A stretch of DNA of 64,000 bases from Tillandsia leiboldiana (Eukaryota > Streptophyta > Magnoliopsida > Poales > Bromeliaceae). A program made the translations under genes and the position numbers. Every line of letters starts with the position of its first letter. Within the stretch, counting starts at the first letter, position 1. Below the pieces are notes generated by a model, which saw only the letters and a program-made list of their open reading frames with translations, did not search any database and had not been told where the DNA came from. The DNA lies in assembly GCA_029204045.2 (NCBI GenBank), contig CM055060.1, positions 56,371,679-56,435,678 on the forward strand. The letters are read 5' to 3'. Below are positions 35,147 through 44,061 of this stretch, one piece after another.

Positions 35147-35696
35147 CTAACCCCTAAAATCAAAAGAATAATTACCGAAAATATAGATACGGCGCAGGGA
35201 CATCAGGTTGAACGATTTGGACCAATAGAATTTGAAGTCAATGCTGGAGATTTCTCCTTCAAAGTGATCGTGAATAGAACAAATATAGAATGTTCATGTG
35301 GTGAATTTCATCTAACGGGAATACTTTGCTCGCATATCTTAGTAGTTTGTAGTACATCACATATAAGATTAGACTATCATATTTTTTTGTTCATCCTGGT
35401 ATAGTACAGGCTGCTATCGTGCGGAGTACGCACCATATTTTCATCCTGTTCCTGATAGACAGCACTGGCCACAACCCCAAGGTCCCCCGATTGTATCGCC
35501 TCCTATACGAAAAAAGAAATGTCGTCCATGATCTACACGTATTCGTAATATAATGGACGAGGAGGGTGGCCGACGAGAAAAATGCTCCATTTATAAACAG
35601 GCAGGCCATTATAGGAGCACTTGTCCACAAAATATAGAAATAGTGCAACAAAGACGCCGGTGTATGACTTCCACAATTTTATTTATCTTGTCTTAA
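35147..35696 (+). pseudogene. MULE transposase C-terminal remnant (SWIM zinc finger, zinc knuckle)
   Basis: The reading starts in LTPKIKRIITENIDTAQGHQ and reaches the SWIM finger CSCGEFHLTGILCSH (CXC...CXH, all ligands present), the usual C-terminal domain of MuDR/MULE transposases. The frame breaks near 35400-35425 by small indels and resumes as YRAEYAPYFHPVPDRQHWPQ, the typical post-SWIM tail. A TGA at 35529-35531 interrupts it, and a zinc knuckle follows whose second cysteine codon has become TAT (CSIYKQAGHYRSTC, tyrosine at 35592-35594). The DDE catalytic domain is missing. The protein would have cut and joined element ends; this remnant cannot. Confidence 0.75.
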
Positions 35697-35749
35697 TATT
35701 TATTTATTTATAGCTATCATGTTACTAATATGTATATTACTTATTGCAG

Positions 35750-38100
35750 ATGGCAGATCACGAGGACGCGGGGCCAGTTGATCCGTCTGTCCTAGTAGAG
35801 CAGCATCGCCATAGGTCCGCATTTATCAGGACTGAGGTAAGAGCTATAAAATTTTATTTTCTTTTTTCCATAATATAAATAAGCTGAATTGATGTAAGAG
35901 CTAACTATATTTTCTTTGCATCGCAGGAGTATCGTGTTGTCTTGTTCGCAGAGCATGGGCGCAAGATCAACCAGTGGGAGCTTCACCATCCAACTGTAAT
36001 AGATCTACTCTGTCAGTCTGGATTTTACGGGGTATCACGACTTAGACGATTAGTGCTGGATCAAGCTCTGCTGGGCACATTTGCTGAGAGGTGGAGACCG
36101 GAGACCCTGACCTTCCACTTCCGCCACGGTGAGATGACCGTCACACTACAGGATGTGGCGGTTATTTCGGGCCTCCGTGTCCATGGTGCGCCGGTGTCGG
36201 GATCTACGCTTCATGATTGGCCAGCTCTCTGCGCAGATTTATTGGGGGTGGTTCTTAGTGATATCCAGGGGTCACAGGTATCCCTAAATTGGTTATATCA
36301 GTATTTTTATCATTTACCTCTAGATGCCTCTGCCGGAGCAGTCGCAGCTACGGCCCGTGCATACATGCTATATCAGATCGGGGGTAGTTTGTTTCCAAAC
36401 CCTAGCGGATATAGAGTTCATCTAAAGTGGCTACCACTTTTAGCTGACTTTGATATCTGCGGCGCGTATGCGTGGGGTGCTGCGACGCTGGCCTATCTCT
36501 ATCGAGCGCTAGGAGATGCCGCGCTGAACGGGAAGGCCGAATGTTGCTGTTTTGGGACCCTTTTGCAGGTATAAAATCTAATTTGTTGATTTCAGTATTA
36601 TCTTTATATATTGGTATCGTATATTTTATTTATTATATTAACCCGTTGGCGTTAATTTTTAGATCTGAGCTTGGGACCATATTCATATCGGCCGACCTAC
36701 AGGCATAATAGCGCTGCCTGATATAGTCGATCGACCTCTGGGTTACCGGTAAGATATTTATTTGATATAGTAGATTTTTGTATTTCAAATGTAATTGCAA
36801 CTAATATATATTTTTTATAATCTAGATGGGGCAACGTTGGAGGATTACGTTTTGAAACCAATGTCAGGAAAGTGACATTGAGTTTTATAGAGACGAGCTA
36901 GATCAGCAGCGAGAGACGCAGGTATGTAGATATTTTATTGAATACTTTAAGTATATTTTTCTTCATCACTTTTATATTAACTGATAATTTTCTCCATTAA
37001 CAGATTATATGGATGCCGTACACAGATGAGATTATAGCTACATTACCAGATTTCTGTGTGCAGGGCTCAGCAGTCTGGCGTGTAAGAATAGTTGTTATTT
37101 GCTTTCACATTGTCGAGATGCACGTGCCGGACCGAGTCCTGCGGCAGTTCGGTCTTCTCCAGCATATACCTCGCAATATGGAGTCCTTCCGACGCATCAC
37201 ATCACGTGGGCGTCCGGATGAGGATTGGATCGCATTTCATGCTATCCACATTGAGAGGTGGTCCGGGAGGCTAAAACAGATTTTTGATCAGCTCCCGGCT
37301 GCTGGTGAGGACCCACTGCAGGCGGCATCTATATATATGCAGTGGTACTGAACGATTACGAGAAGATGGATATCTCATCCAGTACAGCGTCCTCTGCTGA
37401 CTTTTCATCCATGTGGGCATGTCGAGAGGAGACTGGTATAATAATTTATATATATAAACTTAACATGTTCAACTTATTTAATATAAATTTAATTTCTAAA
37501 TTAAAATGCAGGCTGACACACTACGACAGATTCATACTATTATCGGCTAGTTATTGCATGACCGACCGCCACCTGAATTCACATTTGGGACTCTAACAGA
37601 AATGAACGAGAATATTCAGATGGTACTACAACATGTACCATCTGTACCTACGGCCAGAGTTTCAGGCGGACCTTCATATGAGGGAGCATCCTCAAGTCAT
37701 CAGGTACCATTTAGCATAGAATTCAAATTAAATTTTCAAATTCAAATTAACAAACTATTTACACTCTTTCAGGTGCTACGATCTCCATCTCCTACCATTC
37801 AGGCCCCGACGACATTTCCTTCGACGTCAGCGTCGCTCCCGCCACCAGTATCACGGACTTCATATATTTTTTACATATTCACGCCGTCGTCCCTCGTCAT
37901 CATCGCCACAGGAGATCCAGCATATTGCTAAGCAGGATGAGGGTGGTATCATCGAGGAGCTCGATCAGTTGGCAGCAGTCGAGCATCTCGATGATATACC
38001 TATTATGGAGCTTGCTATTCCTCGTAGGCGAGGGCGTGGGCGAGGGCGTGGACGCGGGCGTGGCCGAGGACGTCGAGGTCGAGGACGTGCTCAAAATTGA
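35750..38100 (+). pseudogene. Plant mobile domain (PMD, MAIN/MAIL1-like) gene carried by the MULE, with stops
   Basis: Exons fit GT-AG introns: 35750-35836, 35927-36568, 36663-36748, 36826-36921, 37004-37435, 37512-37703, and a last exon from about 37774 to the TGA at 38098. It starts MADHEDAGPVDPSVLVEQHR. The PMD core includes QWELHHPTVIDLLCQSGFYG, FHFRHGEMTVTLQDVAVISG and WLYQYFYHLPLDASAGAVAA in exon 2, and IIWMPYTDEI in exon 5. The C-terminus is an Arg-Gly repeat (about RGRGRGRGRG), giving a basic tail. Stops interrupt it: TGA 36666-36668, TGA 36853-36855, TGA 37349-37351 and TAG 37548-37550, plus a 1-nt frame loss near 36830. PMD proteins occur as host genes (MAIN, MAIL1, silencing and genome stability) and inside MULE and Gypsy transposons; this is a transposon copy. 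Confidence 0.8.
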
Positions 38101-38315
38101 GCTTTTGAGGTCGAGATTGTATTATTGACATTTTTGTAATGTTCATTTTTGGTTGTTACTCAACTGTGATTTTTGAATGTCATGAATGTTGTGAAATTTG
38201 GTGTTTGTGAATGTTGTTTCAGAATTCTGAATGTCAATTCTCATTGTTTGCAACTTGTTGTACAAATTTAAATTTTTTTTAAAGTCAGATAAAATTTTGG
38301 ATGATGCTCTAGGTA

Positions 38316-38783
38316 AAGGCGCTGAGGCGCTGAGCGAGTCAGCGCCTTTAGTGTTCTGAACACTAAAGGCGCTGAGTCGCTCGGCGCCTTTAGTCTAAAA
38401 CACTAAAAGCGCTGAGTCGCTCAGCGTCTTTAGCATTTTACATAAAAGACGCTGAGTTGCTCGGCGACTTTAGTGTAAAAAGTGTTTTTACACTAAAGGC
38501 GGCGAGCGACTCAGCGCCTTTAGTGCAATATTTCAAGCGCATACGTGTCCTGAGGATTCGGCCAATTTTCAAAAAATTTGGTGAAGTCCCTAGCCACCTT
38601 GAAGGCGCCGAGCGACTCAGCGCCTTCACATCTGTGAAGGCGCTGAGTCGCTCGGCGCCTTCAAGGTGAACGCCCAATGTGGCGCCCGCGTGACGAAAGC
38701 AGGGTTATTTTTACAAAAAAAAAAATTGAAAGAGTCATTTCGCAAATTTTGAAAATTGGAAAGATTATTTCAAAAGAAAAACC
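38316..38783 (-). repeat. MULE right terminal inverted repeat
   Basis: Inverted partner of 34099-34545, with the same order of AT-rich end, GCGGGCGCCAC block, paired palindromes (38599-38662) and chained GCGCTGAGTCGCTCGGCGCC units. The copies differ by scattered substitutions and small indels, so the insertion is not brand new even though the target duplications are still perfect. Confidence 0.88.
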
Positions 38784-38792
38784 CTTGTGAAA
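38784..38792. repeat. MULE target-site duplication, right copy
   Basis: CTTGTGAAA, identical to 34090-34098. Confidence 0.9.
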
Positions 38793-39410
38793 CATGCATA
38801 TTTAATATTTATTCACATTTCAACTAGTTAGAACTTAGAAGAACATTTACTACCGCCCATGTAAAGCAACTGCTTGTTGATTAATTACGACCCGGCCATC
38901 AGTTCTGTACATATGTTGACTTTAATTTGACCAAGAACAAGTTGGATGGTGTGGTCGATTGCTGTTAAAACTCAATATTATTCATGGGTAAACGGATTAA
39001 ATTGATCTTGTTTTATATATTTTGCGTATGGTATGGTATGGTAAGATATGGTATGGTATGATATGATTCATCAGATAAATACCATGAGAAAGAAGATGTG
39101 AAAATTGATTGTTATTATTACTAGTCCATTAATTTTCTACGAGATGGATGGATCTTTTTGTAGGAATAAGCATGTGGCAAGTGGTGGGAGAAGTGACAAG
39201 CCAAGCCCACAGGGTGTGGACACTGGGCCTTTGTGGGCCCACAGCTGGAAAAGTGAGATCGAGGGAATACATGCCCTATATCTTTTTCTTCGTATACGTC
39301 TTCGGTAGCTAGTCCACCTTTCTCAGCACCCTTCAACTCTTTCTACCTCTTCTACTACTACTACTACTACTATTCACTTTCTCTCTCATTATCTAACCCA
39401 ACTTTTCTTC
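38793..39410 (+). promoter_or_regulatory. Upstream region of the PRE/ILI-like HLH gene
   Basis: No coding exon. A tandem GTATG(GTATG) run lies at 39025-39062. 39170-39260 holds AGCCCACAGGG and TGGGCCTTTGTGGGCCCACA, which are TCP/site II-type GGGCCCAC motifs 110-190 bp before the TATA box. A (CTA)n run is at 39352-39371. The right MULE end is 619 bp before the TATA box, so the MULE lies within likely promoter range. Confidence 0.5.
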
Positions 39411-39418
39411 TATATAAA
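39411..39418 (+). promoter_or_regulatory. TATA box of the PRE/ILI-like gene
   Basis: TATATAAA, about 111 bp upstream of the ATG at 39522, followed by a CT-rich leader. Position and sequence match plant core promoters. Confidence 0.7.
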
Positions 39419-39521
39419 GTCCCCTTTCTCAACCTTTTCCTATCCCTCTCAACTACACTTTTTCTTTTCTTCCCTAGCTTACTTTTTCTTTGAGTGGTGC
39501 CCATCTTAAACGCAAACAAAC

Positions 39522-40026
39522 ATGTCCAGTAGAAGGTCAAGGATCACTGAGGAGGAGATCAATGAGCTCATCTCCAAGCTACAATCTCTTCTTCCTGATC
39601 AGGCGAGCCGTCGCAGCTCCAGCAGGGTAAGCAACAACACATTAATTTGTTATTTTCCACAAATCAATCGACATTTTCGCCGGGAGTGGTCCTATCAACA
39701 CACCAAAAAATTCATTGTATCATATCACTGTTTACTGATTGACTTTGACCAGATTCAGTAACCTCTGACATATATATATATATATATATATAGCATTACC
39801 ATAGCATTACCAAAATTGTGATGTTTTTGATTTTTGGTATGGTTCTTGGTTTTGTACATATTTGGTATAGGCTTCGGCGACGAAGGTGCTGAAGGAGACG
39901 TGCAACTACATCAAGAGCCTCCACCGCGAGGTCGACGACCTGAGCGACCGCCTCTCCGACCTGATGGCCAGCATGGACAGCGACAGCCCGCAGGCGGAGA
40001 TCCTCCGCAACCTCCTTCGCTCTTAA
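39522..40026 (+). CDS. Atypical HLH protein of the PRE/ILI family
   Basis: 86 aa from two exons, 39522-39626 and 39871-40026, with a 244-bp phase-0 intron (AGG/GTAAGC donor, TTTGGTATAG acceptor). N-terminus MSSRRSRITEEEINELISKL. Helix 1 is EEINELISKLQSLLP; the loop is basic and serine-rich (RRSSSR); helix 2 is ASATKVLKETCNYIKSLHRE. It ends EILRNLLRS. The length, intron position and lack of a DNA-binding basic region match the PRE (Arabidopsis) / ILI (rice) family. These nuclear proteins do not bind DNA but dimerise with IBH1-type repressors, freeing growth bHLH factors, and promote brassinosteroid- and gibberellin-dependent cell elongation. That role is family knowledge. Exon 2 is GC-rich, as is usual in monocots. 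Confidence 0.92.
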
Positions 40027-42432
40027 GCTCAAGTTAGGCCTCCTTGATTCCTCACGCTTAGGGTGTCTTAGCTACATCTCAATGTACTTATTTTATAAGC
40101 TTATTATTAATTAGAGCTTAATTAATTAGGAACTCAGCTTATGGCTTATAGCCACATCTACCTCTTAATTAGTTTCCTTTTTCTTTTCTTTTTTTTTTGG
40201 GTGGTTTAATTACTTCGTATATCGGGTGTGGTTCGAGTTGTTTCTCCCAAGACAACCGACCACCCAGTGGCTTTAAAGTATTATGTAACCCAGCTTCTAC
40301 TTAGTTCCTGCATTATATTAAACATATAATATAATATAAGCTTGGTCTACTTCTTGGTTATGGTTCCGTACGCATGTGAAAGGGGCAGTTACTTAAATAT
40401 AAATAAATCCTGTAATTATTTGTTTTGTTACATGTTTAAGTGTCACTTAATTTATTTTTCTTTTTGGATCTTATTATGACTCCATGTTCCTAGCTAACTG
40501 TTCTAATTTTCCCTCTCACAACCACTTATGTTACACCGTGTCCTTTTAAACTATAACCAATCAATTATTTAATTGTGTCATTAATGTGCTATCTCACAAA
40601 TAATCTCTCTCCAAATGTTCTTCCTTTTTTTTTTTTTTTTTTTCTTTTTCACCCGAGAGTGTGACATTTATATATAAAGTGATTCTTACGACCAGCAGAA
40701 GCATCATACATAGTCATGCAGTAATAAAAAACGACGATACGATAACTGAACAGAATCGCAGAGCTTTACTTAATATGCAAACACTAAAATAAATTTTAGT
40801 GCATGAGTATATATATACACGAAGCAACGAAAGCGAGAGTATAAATTGAAGTGGTAAGTAATTAAAGAAAGTGTGTTTCTCTAAGATTTTTCGTTTTGAT
40901 TTTCGAAATTCAAGTCCGTTAAAAAAACAACAACGCTGAATTGATCGATCACTTTATTTGGAAGTGCACTTTAAGAGAGATTGGACCAAGGTGTGGGAGG
41001 GTAGGAGGCATGATAGGCTGGTGTCCTTGCCCCACAGTGTGGAAATATGGCATCTACGAAACTCATCTAATTGTTGCTAATAATTAAGCATGCAGGAGTA
41101 CGACAACATAAAAATAATAAACTGTTATTATGTAAAATCAAAAGTATTATCCCTTAAGATATATATCATACGAGTATATAATGCTATACTTGATAAAATT
41201 TATTGATGAATAAAATATTTTCTATATTATAATTACGAATTTCATAACAGAATTGTTGAAGTCTAAAAAATTACTGCATGATAAGAAATACGTCAAAACG
41301 ATTGATTGGTTCAATCAAATCAAAAGATGATGCGTGGGAAAAGACTAGTAAGTTGGGTCAACCGACTTGGATGAAGCGAAAGACGATATGTCATAAGCTT
41401 GAATCCAAATAAAGTAGTGTAGGCAGGAATCGGTTGAAGTTAAGCGCGACATCGGTCAACGAATTTATGAGCGAGTGATACCAAGCGAACTGAGTAAGTA
41501 ATACTCAAAATCAAGCGGGCGGTATGATGGGGCGTGGAGTTCGTGGCTGACACGTTTCTAGTCCAAACACCCTCCATCAGTCGCGGCCAAGAATCATGCC
41601 ATTATCAACAATGGCAAGTGATTTTCGAAAAGACGTGGCTGAGTGATATGCCATTATATATCTGATAGTATAAATAGCTGAAAAAAACCCTGCAACTTTG
41701 TAAACTAGCTAGCCACCACCACTTTTACATTTCTTTTCTATATTTATTATTTTTTAGACTAGATTTATAATTTTTCTTTGCAATTTTTCTAAGTGTGGTT
41801 AATCTCAACAACTTTTCTAGGTGTCATTAGTTTTAATTCTTACAATCCGTTGCCAAATTCTGTAACTAGTTTCATCCCGAACAATACACGTTGATTCAGT
41901 TTTTTTAGGCCGAGTTCATTTTCTTACGCTTTTCTAGAATCGGTTCGGCTTCCCGAGGCCGGACTTGCCGTTTGAACTCGATCTCTTGTTTGATTGAGAA
42001 GAATCCCGCCGATCGAGTAGATCGATTAATTTGAGACGTATTTCAGAAGGTTACCTCGAGAACCGACCGAAACGCAAGCTTCCGTTCTGCCCCCAACAAA
42101 TAAAGATGAATGATATATCAAAAATTCCTCTTAAATAATTTTTAATTGAATAGAAATTAAATAGAGTAAATCCCACGCTAATGACAAGGTCCCCACCAAC
42201 CAACCTATGGACCGTTCGGTTATAGAAAGTTGGTTGAATCAATTGGGCGGTAAAAGACGAGGACCACCACGACAAGAACAAAAAAATCCCCGTTTTCTAT
42301 ATGCCCCTAATTCTTAGTCTAAATTACCTGCTCTGTCCAACTAAAAGGGCTGTTTTGGCTTTACGCCTCTAGCGAAGTTAAAAAGGGTATATACGGAAAT
42401 TACTAAGAAAAGAAAAAAACAAAAAAAATATT
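40027..42432. other. 3' region of the HLH gene and intergenic DNA
   Basis: The 3' UTR of the HLH gene probably ends within the first 350 bp. 41280-41830 is more GC-rich, contains ATAGTATAAATAGCTG (TATA-like, about 41667) and could be a decayed solo LTR, but no target duplication or clear ends were found. The open frame at 42051-42281 on the minus strand has no domain. Confidence 0.35.
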
Positions 42433-42457
42433 ATGGGCCTAAACCCCTAAACCCTAA
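42433..42457 (+). promoter_or_regulatory. Site II element plus telo-box
   Basis: ATGGGCCTAAACCCC is followed directly by TAAACCCTAA. The TGGGCC site II motif with an AAACCCTAA telo-box is the classic pair in plant promoters of ribosomal protein, translation and snoRNA genes. No coding gene starts within the next 1.4 kb on this strand. The downstream stretch to about 42560 is GC-balanced and could be a leader or a short non-coding RNA, but I could not assign snoRNA boxes. Confidence 0.4.
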
Positions 42458-42982
42458 TAAAATCCGTAGGCTTCCGATTTTGTGAGCGAGGCTGAGTGAC
42501 ACCCTCTTTTGGTCCTAGAGCTGCAGCGATTGGTCATTTTGTACCGTGCAAGTTTAGGTCAAGTACACTGGGCTTCGATTATTTCTCAAAAAAAAAAATT
42601 TAAAAGCAAAAAAGAAAATTAGTGACCAGATCGAATAGATATTAAGCTTCTGTTTGAATGTATAAGCATTTACTTTTGTTTTATTTGTTTTTTTTTAGTT
42701 TATTTAAAAAGTATGCTATATTTGGCAAATAAATAGTCTTACTAAATTTCTATAATAAAATAAGAAATTAGGTATTTTTAGTAATTTTTTTGGAATTTTT
42801 TTTAAACAAATTTACTTACAGGTAGAGTATGGTACGGCGCCAAATTATGAATGCTAAGACTGTTTGAGGAACAAATATCTCATAGTTCTAGCTTCAAATC
42901 ATGCAAGAAAAATTTTCATACCGAATTATTATATATTTTATTCTGAAATACAAACATACCTATCTTGAGAATAACTTATCCA

Positions 42983-42983
<1 letters not shown>
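42458..42983. other. Intergenic DNA, no gene seen
   Basis: GC-balanced to about 42560, then AT-rich. No supported exon. Confidence 0.4.

Positions 42984-43072
<89 letters not shown>
42984..43072. repeat. (TA)n microsatellite
   Basis: About 44 TA units. Isoleucine-tyrosine frames across it on both strands are artefacts. Confidence 0.95.
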
Positions 43073-43074
<2 letters not shown>

Positions 43075-43199
43075 TTTTGTAATTGGTGAAAAAAAAATTA
43101 ATTTTTTATAAGATGATATATTTTTTATCTTATTCCGAAAATTTATATTATTATATTCCACACATTTGTTCATATTAAGATATTCGCGCATATAAACAC

Positions 43200-43405
43200 A
43201 GGGCCTTGGTGTTGTTTTATTTAAATCCTTAACAGGAGCTGGGCTTTTGTGTAGTTTTTCTAAACCTCAGATGGGCCCAGCATTAGAATTCAAGCCCATT
43301 TTTTAAAAGTTTTTGGATCTGGATTTGGCCCAGAGGCTTCATTCTCAAGGAACGTAGTTGGGCCTTGAGTTAGTTAAAGGCCATTCTGGCCTACATTCTT
43401 CATTG

Positions 43406-43441
<36 letters not shown>
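43200..43441. promoter_or_regulatory. Cluster of site II (TGGGCC/GGCCCA) motifs upstream of EB1
   Basis: Within about 170 bp: CAGGGCC (43199), CTGGGC (43240), ATGGGCCCAG (43271), AAGCCCATT (43292), TTGGCCCAG (43325) and TTGGGCC (43358). A (TA)n tract (43411-43441) follows. TCP-bound site II elements drive many cell-cycle and growth genes, which would suit a mitotic EB1. The distance to the EB1 ATG is about 0.7-0.86 kb. Confidence 0.4.
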
Positions 43442-43442
<1 letters not shown>

Positions 43443-44061
43443 CCTGCCTTATTATTATTATTATTATTTATTTATTTTTTAGCTGATAGTAATAAACTAT
43501 TATCACTTTTTTTTTTTTTTTTTTTTTTTACGGTGAGGTAAATTTTGCAATTAAAAGAGGAGGTTAAATTGTTTGCATAGAGGCCAGGGTAAAACTCCAG
43601 CTAGTCCTAGCTCGAATATCAATGCACAACAATAATAATAATACGGAACGGCCGGACCGAGTAAGGCGAGGTGGGCCAGCGCCCATCAAACCTTTTGCTC
43701 CCTTTTTGAATTAACCGAATCCTGTCACCGCCCCGTTCCGTTGATCCCTCCTCTGCCCACTCCAATCTCCACCGTCCATTTCGCACGCGACCGTTAAATC
43801 ACCGTACCGGTCCGGTGACCGGAAACCTATCCTTTTTTTCTTTTCTTTTTTCTTTTTTCTTTTTCTTTTTTCTTTTTTTGCGGGGGGGTTGTATAATTTA
43901 AAATTTTGGGGTTTCTTTCTCCCGGGGTGGTGGAGAGAAAAGCGAAGAAGGATCAGCTCGTCTTCTTCTTCTTCTTCTTCTTCTTCTTCTTCGCGTGCAA
44001 GAATTGGGCTTTTTTCCCGCAGTGGTCGATTATATTTCTCTCGTGCGATCTCAGCAGTAGG
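43442..44061 (+). promoter_or_regulatory. EB1 promoter and leader region
   Basis: Contains a T29 run (43508-43530), a GC-rich patch at 43640-43830 with CCGTCC, and long pyrimidine tracts. The (TTC)n run at 43961-43993 probably lies in the 5' UTR. No TATA box was identified. Confidence 0.4.

Larger units (their letters stand above)
34099..38783 (+). mobile_element. Mutator-like element (MULE) with long palindromic TIRs and a plant mobile domain gene
   Basis: 4685 bp, bounded by exact 9-bp duplications. The terminal inverted repeats are about 450 bp each; the left begins GGACTTTTTTATTTTGAAAT and the right, read inversely, GGTTTTTCTTTTGAAATAAT. Both then run through a conserved GCGGGCGCCAC block into alternating palindromes of the type AAGGCGCTGAGTCGCTCGG + CGCCTT. 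In order, the interior holds a CT-rich region with GCCGTCGCC repeats, a cluster of CTCACAGTGAG palindromes, the C-terminal remnant of a MULE transposase (SWIM zinc finger and broken zinc knuckle), and a multi-exon plant-mobile-domain gene. The catalytic part of the transposase is absent and both genes have stops, so this copy is not autonomous. Exact target duplications show that it transposed as this unit. Confidence 0.9.

Noticed and set aside
35660..35749. Intron joining the MULE transposase tail directly to the PMD gene as one fusion protein
   Set aside because: An acceptor precedes the PMD ATG, but the best donor near 35660 gives the wrong phase, so a fusion cannot be supported in this copy.
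41328..41830. Possible solo LTR
   Set aside because: A TATA-like motif and a composition change are present, but no TG...CA ends with matching 5-bp duplication could be found.
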